From positions 1-38,153 of the forward strand of contig NZ_BCRO01000115.1 in NCBI RefSeq assembly GCF_001552635.1: a stretch of DNA of 38,153 bases. The letters run 5' to 3'. The notes beneath the pieces are model-generated. The model did no database searches and was not told where the DNA came from. It saw only the letters and a program-made list of their open reading frames with translations. This stretch comes from Actinomadura hibisca NBRC 15177. GTDB lineage: Bacteria; Actinomycetota; Actinomycetes; Streptosporangiales; Streptosporangiaceae. Position numbers and translations under genes: made by a program. Positions 1 to 8,037 of the stretch are shown here, in pieces. Position 1 is the stretch's first letter, and each line of letters begins with the position of its first letter.

Positions 1-17
1 TCTACAGCCAACCGCCC

Positions 18-209
18 AACCCCAAGCCCGTGCGGGTTTCCCGCACCCAACCAACAACCCCAAGCCCGCGCGGGGTTGGGTCACATTCCCAGCGACCCCA
101 GCCCGTGCGGGTTTTCAGTACAGACCTACCTACCTCAGCCCCGCGCCCGTCACTCGACCAACAACCCCAGCCCCGCGCTCCGCACACATACAACAACCCC
201 AACCCGCCT
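18..209. repeat. Five degenerate copies of an AACCCCA(A)GCCCG-type repeat
   Basis: Copies of a C-rich core (AACCCCAAGCCCGYGCGGG and shorter variants) start near 18, 56, 94, 163 and 195 in a stretch with no credible gene. Copy 1 is followed by a small hairpin: GTGCGGG at 30-36 pairs with CCCGCAC at 40-46 around a TTT loop. The copies diverge to the right. I see no coding signal in 1-523, where the open frames on both strands are low-complexity. Function is unknown. Confidence 0.6.
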
Positions 210-257
210 GGATGTCCTCACCCACACTGCCCGCCCCAGGCTGGGCCTAGAACCACG

Positions 258-308
258 CCAGCCCGGGTTTGCCCGGCTCGCTTTGCGAGCCGGGCAAACC
301 CGGGCTGG
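258..308. repeat. 24-bp perfect palindrome with TTT loop
   Basis: Bases 258-281 are the exact reverse complement of 285-308, leaving only TTT (282-284) as loop. The stem is GC-rich and would form a very stable hairpin on either strand. It lies about 215 bp downstream of the leftward gene ending at 524, so it could stop leftward transcription, but no T-tract follows it. It merges on its right side with the 20-bp tandem repeat. A site for a DNA-binding protein or a repetitive extragenic palindrome are alternatives. Confidence 0.85.
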
Positions 309-421
309 TGGTGTGGGGCTCGGGCTGGTGGTGTGGGGCCCGGGCTGGCGGTGTGCAGCCCGGATCGGCGGTGTGCAGCCCAGGACAGGCGGTATAGAAC
401 CCAGGCAAGCGGTATGTAGTC
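301..421. repeat. Tandem 20-bp repeat, about six units
   Basis: Units begin near 301, 321, 341, 361, 381 and 402. The first two (CGGGCTGGTGGTGTGGGGCT and a variant ending in C) differ at one base. Later units drift (CGGATCGGCGGTGTGCAGCC, then CAGGCAAGCGGTATGTAGTC). A period of 20 is not a multiple of three, which argues against a coding repeat. The gradient from near-identical to degenerate units suggests stepwise slippage expansion from the palindrome side. Confidence 0.75.
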
Positions 422-523
422 CTGAGCGGTGCCAGTGCAAGAGCCCAAGTGGTGCGGAGCCTGGCAGCCGAAGCCCGGGTGATGCGGGCTCCCAGCCGGT
501 ACAGAAGCCCAAGCGCAATCACC

Positions 524-1315
524 TCACCCCGTAACCGCCAGGTCCCCCTTCACCGGAGTAGGCGCCGGCGCCTCAGCGTGCTGCCCCTGAGCCCCCTGCG
601 GCCCCTTCGCCCCCTCCGACGCCCCCGGCGTCTTCGGCCCCTGAGGCCCCTGCGGCTTCTGCGGTCCCTTCGGCCCCTGCGGGTGGCCGCCCGTCGGGCG
701 GCCACGCCCGCACGTGGCCGAAGCCACCCGGATCGACTCCGTCTTCCCCTGCCCCACCGGCAGGTTCACCTCCATCGCCGTCACGTTCAGGCGGCCGTCC
801 CGCATCCGCTCCTGCTTGTTCAGGATCACCGACGCGCGGCCCAGTTCCGGCAGGTCCACCGGCACCGTCGTGTTCGGCGGCGGGGCCACGGCCAGCGGCT
901 TGCCCGCCACCACCCCGTCGGCGATCTCGGCCCCGCCCCGGCCCCCCAGGCACTTGGCCGTCACCGCTTCGGCCCTGAGCCCCGCCGACGGGACGCGCAG
1001 GTCGGCGACCTGCGAGTGGGCGCGGTCGTGTTGTGCCTTCACGTCCAGGACACCGGCCTTCACCACCTTGGTCCGGTTCTCGCGCAGCACGCTCTTCCGC
1101 ACCTCTCCCGCGCCGGACGAGACCGCGGGCACCGGCGGGACACGCACCGGGCCGATCACGTTCAGCCCGAACGCCGAAGCGTCCGGCGCATTGCCGCGAG
1201 CGGCACCGGCGTTGTCGGCGGGGGCGGCCACCGCCGGAGTGGCCGCGAGCGACGCCGCCACGGCGGCGACCAGGCTCACCTGGACCAGGCGTCCGGCGTT
1301 CTTCCAGCAGGACAT
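524..1315 (-). CDS. Secreted choice-of-anchor P-like protein with collagen-like tail
   Basis: 263 aa. The ATG at 1315 has AAGGAG upstream. Residues 1-32 form a signal peptide ending in AVA-AP. The body (SAFGLNVIGPVRVPPVPAVSS, a TAKCLGG segment, conserved NTTVPV, then a late Cys) resembles actinobacterial choice-of-anchor P extracellular proteins; this is from memory of the family and only moderately sure. The C-terminal 60 residues are a Gly-Pro-Gln/Lys-rich, collagen-like string. The protein stops exactly at LAVTG, which fits the class E sortase motif LAxTG, but no hydrophobic segment or basic tail follows. It lies 47 bp downstream of the L,D-transpeptidase gene on the same strand, so the two are probably co-transcribed and act at the cell envelope. 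Confidence 0.7.
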   Translation of the reverse strand: MSCWKNAGRLVQVSLVAAVAASLAATPAVAAPADNAGAARGNAPDASAFGLNVIGPVRVPPVPAVSSGAGEVRKSVLRENRTKVVKAGVLDVKAQHDRAHSQVADLRVPSAGLRAEAVTAKCLGGRGGAEIADGVVAGKPLAVAPPPNTTVPVDLPELGRASVILNKQERMRDGRLNVTAMEVNLPVGQGKTESIRVASATCGRGRPTGGHPQGPKGPQKPQGPQGPKTPGASEGAKGPQGAQGQHAEAPAPTPVKGDLAVTG

Positions 1316-1362
1316 GGGTTCTCCTTGACGAGTTCGACGAGTTCGAGGGGCCGACCCCGGGG

Positions 1363-2136
1363 TCAGCCGGTGATGATCACGAGGGTCCCGAGCGGGACCC
1401 GCGACAGCGCCCGCAGCGCCGCGCCGGGCACCCGCACGCAGCCGTGCGAGACCGCCTTGCCGAAGACCGCGCCGTCCGGCCAGCCGTGGAACGCCACCGT
1501 CCCGGGCCCGCCGCCGAAGGTGTCCAACGTCGCCGAGTGCGTGCCCAGCGGCAGCACCAGCGGGCTCGGCGTGCGCTTGGACGGCTCCAGGCTGGCCAGC
1601 ATGAACGTCCGGCCGGCCGGGGTCGGGGTCTTGGCCGCCCCCACCGCGACCTTCCAGCTCCCCGCCTTCCGGCCCGATTTCAGCAGGCTCAGTCGCCGGT
1701 CCCGCAGGTCGACCCTGACGACGTAGGGCGTGCGCGCCGTCCGGAGCCCCCCGCTCCGGTCCGAGATCCAGCCGCTCGACCCGTTCGGCTTGCTCGGCAG
1801 CAGCACCCGCTGCCACTCGCCCGTGCTCTCGACCACCGGCACCCAGGTCGGGCCGCCGAGTTGCTGGACGGGCAGCGTGGCGACGGTCCGGCCGCCGGGA
1901 CGGTCCAGCACCGGCACCGGCGCGGTCGGGTGCACGACCAGGCCGTCGGTCTCGGCCGCCGCCCCGTCGAGCGGAGCACCGGCCACGGTGGTGTGGGTCG
2001 TCGCCTCGGGTACGTTGGCGGTGCCGGGCCCCGGACCGCCGGACGCGCGGCCCGCGGGCGCCTGCCCGCAGCCGCCGAGCAGCAGCGTCGCGGCCGCCGG
2101 CAGGACACCGGCGACGACGGCGCGGCGTGCGTTCAT
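1363..2136 (-). CDS. Lipoprotein L,D-transpeptidase (YkuD domain)
   Basis: 257 aa. I chose the ATG at 2136 (GGAGG eight bases upstream) over an upstream in-frame start at 2151. A signal peptide ends in the lipobox LLGGC (Cys23), predicting a lipid-anchored extracytoplasmic protein. Residues 65-130 look like a bacterial SH3-type domain (VPVLDRPGG ... WISDRSG). The C-terminal YkuD domain carries the catalytic motif SHGCVR with Cys about 233 and an upstream FHGWPD histidine segment. Members of this family make 3-3 cross-links in peptidoglycan or attach proteins to it. The next gene downstream encodes a secreted protein, possibly a partner or substrate (inference). Confidence 0.93.
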   Translation of the reverse strand: MNARRAVVAGVLPAAATLLLGGCGQAPAGRASGGPGPGTANVPEATTHTTVAGAPLDGAAAETDGLVVHPTAPVPVLDRPGGRTVATLPVQQLGGPTWVPVVESTGEWQRVLLPSKPNGSSGWISDRSGGLRTARTPYVVRVDLRDRRLSLLKSGRKAGSWKVAVGAAKTPTPAGRTFMLASLEPSKRTPSPLVLPLGTHSATLDTFGGGPGTVAFHGWPDGAVFGKAVSHGCVRVPGAALRALSRVPLGTLVIITG

Positions 2137-2638
2137 CAGAAGGGCCTCCAAGAGGCGGTCATGTCATCTCGATAGGGACATCGGGAAAGACATTTACGGT
2201 CGCCATCCCGCCGGGATGCTAGCGGCGGCGGAGGCGCCGTGTTCGGAAAGTCGAAGAAACGCGACCCCGGCCCGGGAAGAAGCATTTCTTGATCACCATG
2301 AAAATGGATTTTCCCTCTTATGTGCCGCCGATTACGGGTATGTCGGCTTCGATGGTGGTGATCGTCGCGGCGCACGTCGCCGGGATCCGTGTACGGGGCA
2401 CGGCCGGGGACGCTACATTTGTCGCACGGCAACTACCTTGCCGCAGCGGACCCGGCGACGGCACCGGGCCGACGGGGACCGGCAGGAGACGGCCGGCGGC
2501 CCGGCTCGGGTGGAAAGGGGAGCGATGGCCTTGACCGGGCGACGCGTCCCCCAACGGCCGCAGGGGACGTCGAGGCGGTCGCAGGCGCCCCGAGGACCAG
2601 GACCGCGGACGGCGGGATGGCGGAACCGGGCGGCGGCC
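2137..2638. other. Gene-poor interval with a small inverted repeat
   Basis: About 500 bases separate the transpeptidase start from the MarR stop. Open frames here are short and low-complexity, with no convincing ribosome site. A perfect 7-bp inverted repeat (CATCCCG-C-CGGGATG, 2204-2218) sits about 70 bp upstream of the transpeptidase start and could be an operator. Nothing else is recognisable. Confidence 0.4.
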
Positions 2639-3112
2639 TCAGGCCGGCAGGGAGATCGTCCCGTCCGGGCGGTCCATCCCCGACGCCTCGTGGAACTGGC
2701 CGAGCCCCCACAGCAGCGCCTGCCGCGCCTGCGCCGACATCATGGACAACACCCGGCCCAGCTCCTCCTGGCGGCGCACCCGCAGCCGGTCCATCAGCTC
2801 CTGCCCCTCGGCGGTGAGCCGCACGGTGACCTCGCGCCGGTCGTCCTGGCCGGGATCGCGCAGCAGCAGCCCCGACGCCTCCAGCCGGTCGCACAACCGG
2901 CTGGCCGACGAGACCAGCGCGTTCAGCTCGGTGGCCAGCGCGCTGATGTTGACCGGCCCGCGCTCCAGCACGAACAGCGCGCGCAGCTGCGTGGCGGGGA
3001 CCGGCACGTCGGGCGCGTTGTGGACGCGCGCCCACACGGCCATCAGACTGCCCGCGGCCTCGTCCAGGACGGCCGCCGCCTCCTCTGCTCCCAGACCCGG
3101 CGTGGCGACCAT
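2639..3112 (-). CDS. MarR family transcriptional regulator
   Basis: 157 aa from ATG 3112; an in-frame ATG at 3148 would add 12 residues. The sequence shows the winged-helix layout of MarR proteins: an N-terminal dimerisation helix, a helix-turn-helix around NISALATELNALVSSASRLCDRLE, then the wing DPGQDDRREVTVRLTAEG with the Asp-Arg pair typical of the family, and a C-terminal helix. It is divergent from the PP2C-like gene at 3211 with a short shared promoter region. GTTA-CA-TAAC (3123-3132) overlaps the codons of the longer start version, which favours the shorter protein and autoregulation. The ligand and other targets cannot be read from the sequence. Confidence 0.88.
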   Translation of the reverse strand: MVATPGLGAEEAAAVLDEAAGSLMAVWARVHNAPDVPVPATQLRALFVLERGPVNISALATELNALVSSASRLCDRLEASGLLLRDPGQDDRREVTVRLTAEGQELMDRLRVRRQEELGRVLSMMSAQARQALLWGLGQFHEASGMDRPDGTISLPA

Positions 3113-3122
3113 GCCCTCCACT

Positions 3123-3132
3123 GTTACATAAC
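3123..3132. promoter_or_regulatory. Candidate MarR operator GTTA-CA-TAAC
   Basis: A short inverted repeat, GTTA and TAAC separated by CA, in an otherwise GC-rich divergent intergenic region between the MarR gene and the PP2C-like gene. MarR proteins usually bind short AT-containing palindromes between their own gene and a divergent neighbour. The arms are only four bases, so the assignment rests on position as much as sequence. Confidence 0.4.
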
Positions 3133-3210
3133 GCGTCCGCCCCGGCATCTCACCCCACCGAGCTCGTCGGGGAACACCCGGGCGGCCTTCCAGACCCAGG
3201 CGAGGAATCC

Positions 3211-4686
3211 ATGCACTCCGCCCCTTCGCAAGACCTTGAGCATGCCATCTGGGGCGCCCAGCCGCACGAACTGCTCGCCATCGCCGTCACCCTGATCAAG
3301 GAGTACGCCGGCGCCGCCGCGGTGGAGGCGCTGCTCGTCGACTACCGGCAGGCGTTCCTCATCCCGGCGACCGCGGGCGGCGACGCGGTCCGCCTGGACA
3401 ACACCGCGCCCGGTCACGCCTTCGCGGCCCAGCAGGTCGTCCGGGAGGGCGACGCGCTGCACCTGCCGCTCACCGTGCACGGCGACCGGCTGGGCGTCCT
3501 CACCGTACGCCTCTCCGGCCCGAACGGCGAAGCCGACGCCGGAACTCCGCGCGCCGCCCTCGGCACCGTGACGCCCCTGCACGACGAGACCAGGGTCCCC
3601 AGGCCCCGGCAGGACGCGGCCGATCCCGTGCAGCACGCCACCGACTCCACGGTGGGGGGCGCCCGGAACAACAGCGCGACCGTGACGCCCTTGCAGGAGG
3701 CCGCCGCGACCGTGACGCCCCTCCAGGACGCCGCCACGGCCGACCGGTCCCTGGGCGACACGCCGGGTTCCGGGATTCCCCTCCCGGACGCCGTCGCGGG
3801 CACGAGCCCCCTGCAACACGCCGCCGCGCCGCCCGTCTCGCTCGACGAACTCCAGGAGCAGCTGGCGGTCATGGCGACCATCCTCGCCCGCGCCCTGAAG
3901 ATCGCCGACGTGCACACCGACCTGTACCGCCGCGTCCGCCGCCGCAGCCGCCTCACCCTGGCCGCCGAGATGCAGTGGGACCTGCTGCCGGGGCGGGCCT
4001 GCGGCACCGACGAGTTCCTGCTGGCCGGGCAGCTCGAACCCGCCTACGCCGTGTGGGGCGACAACTTCGACTGGGCGGTCTCGCCCGGCCACCTCACGCT
4101 CACCGTCACCAACGGCATGGGCAGCGGCACCGAGGCGGCCGCGCTCACCCACCTGGCGATCAGCTCGCTGCGCAACGCCCGCCGCTCGGGCGCCGACATC
4201 GTGGAGCAGGCGGCGCTGGCCGACCAGACGTTGTACGCCCACCACCGCGGCGTGCGGCACGTGGCGACGATCCTGCTGGACTTCGAGCTGGCCACCGGGC
4301 GGGTCCGGGTGATCGACGCCGGGTCGCCGAAGGTCTACCGGCTGCGCGGCAACGTCACCGAGGCGCTGGACTTCGAGGCGCAGCTGCCGCTCGGCATGTT
4401 CGGGGACGCCAACTACGCGGTGGAGGAGTTCACCGTCGAGCCGGGCGACCGCCTGATCATCGTCAGCGACGGCGTGCACGGCGCGGAGTCGGCCGCGGGG
4501 GAGCTGTACGGGAACGTCGCGCTGCTCCAGGCGCTGCGCGACACGCGCCTGCAGAACCCGCCGGAGGCGGTGCGCACGTTCATCCGGCACTTCCTGGACT
4601 ACCACGGGGACGCCGAGCCCAAGGACGACGCGGTCGTGGTCTGCGTCGACTGGACGGGCAAGCGCTCGGCGTCCGAGAGCGGCTGA
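3211..4686 (+). CDS. PP2C/SpoIIE-like protein with degenerate metal site and TPLQ repeats
   Basis: 491 aa; GAGGA lies four bases before ATG 3211. Residues 10-105 look like a GAF-type sensor domain. Residues 119-206 hold about five imperfect repeats (TVTPLHDE, ATVTPLQEAA, ATVTPLQDAA, SGIPLPDAVA, GTSPLQHAAA). A helix near 210-262 (AEMQWDLLP, typical of RsbU-like phosphatases) leads into a PP2C domain. The first metal motif is kept (GDNFD, Asp284), as are late VSDG and DDAVVV. The second motif, normally D-x-M-G-H-G, reads NGMGSG (Asn301), and the usual AGHP reads AGSP. Activity may therefore be reduced, or the protein may act as a pseudophosphatase. The natural role of the family is dephosphorylating STAS anti-anti-sigma factors. 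It is divergent from the MarR gene. Confidence 0.85.
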   Translation: MHSAPSQDLEHAIWGAQPHELLAIAVTLIKEYAGAAAVEALLVDYRQAFLIPATAGGDAVRLDNTAPGHAFAAQQVVREGDALHLPLTVHGDRLGVLTVRLSGPNGEADAGTPRAALGTVTPLHDETRVPRPRQDAADPVQHATDSTVGGARNNSATVTPLQEAAATVTPLQDAATADRSLGDTPGSGIPLPDAVAGTSPLQHAAAPPVSLDELQEQLAVMATILARALKIADVHTDLYRRVRRRSRLTLAAEMQWDLLPGRACGTDEFLLAGQLEPAYAVWGDNFDWAVSPGHLTLTVTNGMGSGTEAAALTHLAISSLRNARRSGADIVEQAALADQTLYAHHRGVRHVATILLDFELATGRVRVIDAGSPKVYRLRGNVTEALDFEAQLPLGMFGDANYAVEEFTVEPGDRLIIVSDGVHGAESAAGELYGNVALLQALRDTRLQNPPEAVRTFIRHFLDYHGDAEPKDDAVVVCVDWTGKRSASESG

Positions 4687-4689
4687 CCG

Positions 4690-4738
4690 CCCGGACGGCA
4701 CGCCGGAGTCCCCCCACCGGCCGTCGCGCCCGTCCGGG
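4690..4738. terminator. Inverted repeat between convergent genes
   Basis: CCCGGACGG (4690-4698) pairs with CCGTCCGGG (4730-4738), enclosing a second GC-rich inverted repeat. It fills the gap between the PP2C-like gene and the receiver gene that converge here, the usual place for a bidirectional terminator. No T-run follows, as is common in high-GC actinomycetes. Confidence 0.5.
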
Positions 4739-4743
4739 ACCCG

Positions 4744-5190
4744 CTAGAGCACGCGCGGCAGCTTCACGACCGTCACGAAGAAGTCGTCGATCTGCCGCAC
4801 CACCTTGATGAACTGGTCGAAGTCCACCGGCTTGGTCACGTACGCGTTCGCGTGCAGGTGGTAGCTGCGCAGGATGTCCTCGTCGGCCTCGGAGGTGGTC
4901 AGCACCACCACCGGGATGCGGCGCAGGTCGGCGTCGTCCTTGATCTCCTCCAGCACCTCCCGGCCGTCCTTGCGCGGCAGGTTGAGGTCCAGCAGGATCA
5001 GGTCGGGGCGCGGCGCGTCGGGGTAGGGGTCCTCGCGGCGCAGGAACGCCATCGCCTGCTCGCCGTCGTTCACCACGTGCAGGCTGTTCTTGACCTTGTT
5101 GTGCTCGAACGCCTCGGTGGTCAGCAGCACGTCGCCCGGGTCGTCCTCCACGAGCAGGACCTCGATGGGCCGCGCGTCAACTTCCGTCAT
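4744..5190 (-). CDS. Stand-alone response regulator (CheY/Rcp1-like)
   Basis: 148 aa, a single receiver domain with no output domain. The acidic pocket is E15-D16-D17, the phospho-acceptor is Asp68 in LILLDLNLPRKDG, the switch Thr/Ser is in VLTTSEADED and the conserved Lys is in YVTKPVD. The insertion DPYPDAPRPD before the acceptor strand is typical of the Rcp1 subgroup paired with phytochrome- or CHASE3-type kinases. The gene overlaps the end of the histidine kinase gene by 14 bp, so the two are almost certainly translated together and the kinase is its probable phosphodonor. Confidence 0.95.
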   Translation of the reverse strand: MTEVDARPIEVLLVEDDPGDVLLTTEAFEHNKVKNSLHVVNDGEQAMAFLRREDPYPDAPRPDLILLDLNLPRKDGREVLEEIKDDADLRRIPVVVLTTSEADEDILRSYHLHANAYVTKPVDFDQFIKVVRQIDDFFVTVVKLPRVL

Positions 5191-6838
5191 GGTCCTCGCT
5201 CTTCTCCTCGCCCGCCGGAAGGGTCCAGCGGATGGTGGTGCCCGGGTCGCCCTCGTCGCGGCCCTCGGTGTCCAGCCAGATCCGGCCCCCGTGGTATTCC
5301 ACGATCTTCTTGCAGAGGGCCAGGCCGATCCCGGTACCGGTGTACTCGTCGCGCGGATGCAGCCGCTGGAAAATGAGGAAGATGCGGTCGGCGTAGCGGG
5401 GCTCGACGCCGATGCCGTTGTCGGCGCAGGCGAACTCCCAGAACGCGCCCTCGCGCCGGGCGGTGATCTCCACCCGGGGCGGCACGCCCTCGCGGCGGAA
5501 CTTGATCGCGTTGCCCATCAGGTTGAGGAACAGCTGGCCGAGCTGGGTGCGGTCGCCGGTGACGGCGGGCAGCTCGCCGATCTCCACCTGCGCGCCGGTC
5601 TCCTCGCGCAGCGTGGACAGGTCCTCCATGCTCTGCCGGGCGACGGCGGCGAGGTCGACCGCGTCCTCGGTGCGCGACAGCCGGCCGACGCGGGAGAAGC
5701 TGAGCAGGTCGTTGATCAGCGCCTGCATGCGCTTGGCGCCGTCCACCGCGAACTCCACGTACTGGCGGCCGCGGTCGTCGAGCTGGTCGCCGTAGCGGCG
5801 CTCCAGCATCTGGCAGAACGAGGCGACCTTGCGCAGCGGCTCCTGGAGGTCGTGGCTGGCGACGTAGGCGAACTGCTCCAGCTCGGCGTTGGAGCGGCGC
5901 AGCTCGGCGGTCTGCTCGTCCAGCCGCTGGCGGGCCTCGGAGCTGACCCGCCACTCGTCCAGGATGCGCCGCCGCATCGCGTCGATGATGGTGGCCAGCT
6001 CGGAGATCTCGACGGGGCCGCGCACGTCCAGGGGGTGGGTGAAGTCGCCCTGGGAGACCGCGCGGACGCGCGCGGACAGGTCCGAGACCGGGCGCAGCAC
6101 GGTGCGGCGGATCAGCAGCCCCATCGCGATCGAGGCCAGCACGATGCTCGTCAGGGCGCCGCCGATCGACCAGTAGGTGATGGCGGCGCGGCGCTCCAGC
6201 TGGCCGGCGATCCCGCCGTGCATGCGGGTCAGCGCGTCCTGGAGGCCGACGTTGCCGGTGCGGATCGCGCCGAACAGGACGCCGCCGGTGCGCTCGGTGG
6301 CGGCGGGCAGGTCGCCCCTGCCCGTGCCGGTCGCGATCGGCTCGGCGAATCCGCGCCGCCAGGCCGCGCTGTCGGCGGTGAGGCGGGTCAGCCGGTCGAG
6401 GACGGGCCGCGAGCCGGAGACGCCGTCCAGCAGCCGCCGGATCTCGGCCGCCGCCGCGGCCTCGTCGCGCACGCCCTGGCGGTAGACCTGGAGCTGCGCG
6501 GGGTCGCCGGTGGAGGCGTAGTTGCGGATGGCGGTGTCCTGGCGGCCGAACGCGCTGCTGAGGTCGAACTGCTTGAGCGTGGCGGGGTCGACCTGCCCGA
6601 TCAGCGTTTCGCGAGCCTGGTTGTGCTGGTAGAGCGCCAGCACCGTCTGGCTGATGGTGACCAGCAGCAGCAGGCCGAGCACGATCGTGCCGACCCGGTA
6701 GATCTGGCCCAGCCGCAGCCGGGCGTAGCCCCGGGCGGGCTCCTCCTGGCGGGTGGGCATGCCGAAGACGGGCGGGCCCGCGGGCGCGTCCGCCGCCGTC
6801 TCCTGCTCGGCCTCGGGGGCCTTCTGATCGACGGTCAT
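5177..6838 (-). CDS. Membrane sensor histidine kinase (CHASE3-like, HAMP, HisKA, HATPase)
   Basis: 553 aa. A cytoplasmic N-terminus is followed by TM1 (about 49-69), an extracytoplasmic helical region of about 145 residues resembling CHASE3, TM2 (about 221-243), HAMP (about 244-300), a coiled linker, then HisKA with phospho-acceptor His329 in VASHDLQEP. The ATPase domain has an N-box (NLMGNAIKF), G1 (DNGIGV), an F-box (FLIFQRLH) and G2 (GTGIGLALCKK). All catalytic motifs are intact. Its start overlaps the upstream phosphatase gene as ATGA, and its end overlaps the receiver gene by 14 bp, forming a three-gene phosphorelay-type operon. The signal sensed by the outer domain is unknown. Confidence 0.95.
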   Translation of the reverse strand: MTVDQKAPEAEQETAADAPAGPPVFGMPTRQEEPARGYARLRLGQIYRVGTIVLGLLLLVTISQTVLALYQHNQARETLIGQVDPATLKQFDLSSAFGRQDTAIRNYASTGDPAQLQVYRQGVRDEAAAAAEIRRLLDGVSGSRPVLDRLTRLTADSAAWRRGFAEPIATGTGRGDLPAATERTGGVLFGAIRTGNVGLQDALTRMHGGIAGQLERRAAITYWSIGGALTSIVLASIAMGLLIRRTVLRPVSDLSARVRAVSQGDFTHPLDVRGPVEISELATIIDAMRRRILDEWRVSSEARQRLDEQTAELRRSNAELEQFAYVASHDLQEPLRKVASFCQMLERRYGDQLDDRGRQYVEFAVDGAKRMQALINDLLSFSRVGRLSRTEDAVDLAAVARQSMEDLSTLREETGAQVEIGELPAVTGDRTQLGQLFLNLMGNAIKFRREGVPPRVEITARREGAFWEFACADNGIGVEPRYADRIFLIFQRLHPRDEYTGTGIGLALCKKIVEYHGGRIWLDTEGRDEGDPGTTIRWTLPAGEEKSEDHDGS

Positions 6839-8037
6839 CGTTCATCCCCTCGGCTCAACAGAAGCACGGCCAGGTCGTCGGTCAGCGGTTCGCCGTTGAG
6901 GCGCTCGGCCTCGCGGATCAGGCCGTCGATCAGCACGCCGCCCCGGTCGCCGCGGGCGTGGGCCGCCCCGGCCAGGCGCAGCAGGCCGTCGAGGTCCAGC
7001 CGCTCGTCACCGGAGCCGATCTTGCCCTCGACCAGCCCGTCGGTGTAGATCATAAGGGCCCAGTCGTCGCCCAGCTCCAGCTCGGCGGCGGGCCAGTCCA
7101 TGCCGGGTAGCAGGCCCAGCGCGGGGCCGCGCGGCTCGTCGGGCACCGGGCGCACGCCGTCGCCGTCGAACAGCAGCGGGCGCGGGTGCCCGGCCCGCCA
7201 CATCCGCGCGCCGCGCCGGTCGGGGGCGATGGCGAACATGCACAGGGTCGTGAAGATCTCCTCGCTCCAGCGCTCGTGGGTGAGCACGGTGTCGAGGGTG
7301 TGCAGCAGCCGCTCGCCGGTGTGCCCGGCCAGCACCAGCGTGCGCCAGGCCATGCGCAGCCGGACGCCGAGCGACGCCTCGTCGGCGCCGTGCCCGCACA
7401 CGTCGCCGATCACGACGTGCACGGTGCCGTCGTCGGTCTGCACGGTGTCGTAGAAGTCGCCGCCCAGCAGGGCCATGTCGCGGCCGGGCCGGTAGCGGGC
7501 GTCGTGCCCGAGGCCAGGGTCGGCCAGGATCGGGACCGGCAGCAGGCCGCGCTCCAGGCGGGCGTTCTCCCGGCTGACGACGCGGGCCTCGACGAGCTGG
7601 CGCTCGGACTCGTCGGCGCGCTTGCGCTCGATGGCGTACCGGATGGCGCGGCTGAGCAGCGCCCCGTCCACGTCCTGCTTGATCAGGTAGTCCTGGGCGC
7701 CGGCGGCGACGGCCTCGACCCCGACATGGGTGTCGGTGAGGCCGGTCAGCACGAGCACGGCGGTGTGCGGGGCGGCGTTCAGCACCTGGCGCAACGCGTC
7801 CAGACCGCGCGCGTCGGGCAGCGACAGGTCAACGATCACGCACTGGACCAGCGGGGACAGGCCGGCGAGCGCCTCGGCGAGGGTGCTGGCGACCGTGATC
7901 TCGACGTCCGGCTCGGCCTCGTTCAGCAGCTCCTGGAACAGGAACGCGTCGCCCGGATCGTCCTCGACCAGCAGGAGCCGCAGGCAGTCGGCGGCCTCCA
8001 GCAGCCTCTCGCGGCCGCGGCTGTTGATCGCGGTCAT
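6835..8037 (-). CDS. Receiver-PP2C phosphatase (RsbU/SpoIIE type)
   Basis: 400 aa from ATG 8037; an in-frame TTG at 8091 would add 18 residues without a ribosome site. An N-terminal receiver domain has the acidic pair in LVEDDPGD, acceptor Asp in CVIVDLSLPDARG, Thr in VLTGLTD and Lys in YLIKQD. A coiled linker leads to a PP2C domain with every metal motif (GGDFYD, GDVCGHG, YTDGLVE, DDLAVLLL) and the AGHP segment. Such proteins dephosphorylate STAS anti-anti-sigma factors when the receiver is phosphorylated. The divergent STAS gene 130 bp away is the obvious candidate substrate. It is the first gene of the operon with the kinase and receiver. Confidence 0.94.
   Translation of the reverse strand: MTAINSRGRERLLEAADCLRLLLVEDDPGDAFLFQELLNEAEPDVEITVASTLAEALAGLSPLVQCVIVDLSLPDARGLDALRQVLNAAPHTAVLVLTGLTDTHVGVEAVAAGAQDYLIKQDVDGALLSRAIRYAIERKRADESERQLVEARVVSRENARLERGLLPVPILADPGLGHDARYRPGRDMALLGGDFYDTVQTDDGTVHVVIGDVCGHGADEASLGVRLRMAWRTLVLAGHTGERLLHTLDTVLTHERWSEEIFTTLCMFAIAPDRRGARMWRAGHPRPLLFDGDGVRPVPDEPRGPALGLLPGMDWPAAELELGDDWALMIYTDGLVEGKIGSGDERLDLDGLLRLAGAAHARGDRGGVLIDGLIREAERLNGEPLTDDLAVLLLSRGDER

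Noticed and set aside
1..420. CRISPR array in the repeat-rich left edge
   Set aside because: Repeats are tandem or degenerate without unique spacers of constant length, and no cas gene is present.
524..1816. A 430-residue reading of the surface-protein frame starting at 1816
   Set aside because: It runs across the L,D-transpeptidase gene. The ATG at 1315 has a ribosome site and begins a proper signal peptide.
2136..2534. Short frames in the gap upstream of the transpeptidase
   Set aside because: They are Arg/His/Pro-rich, lack ribosome sites and have no family resemblance.
5187..6845. Long second frame through the histidine kinase
   Set aside because: It is an Arg/Ala/Pro-rich shadow of the kinase gene, a usual effect of very high GC.
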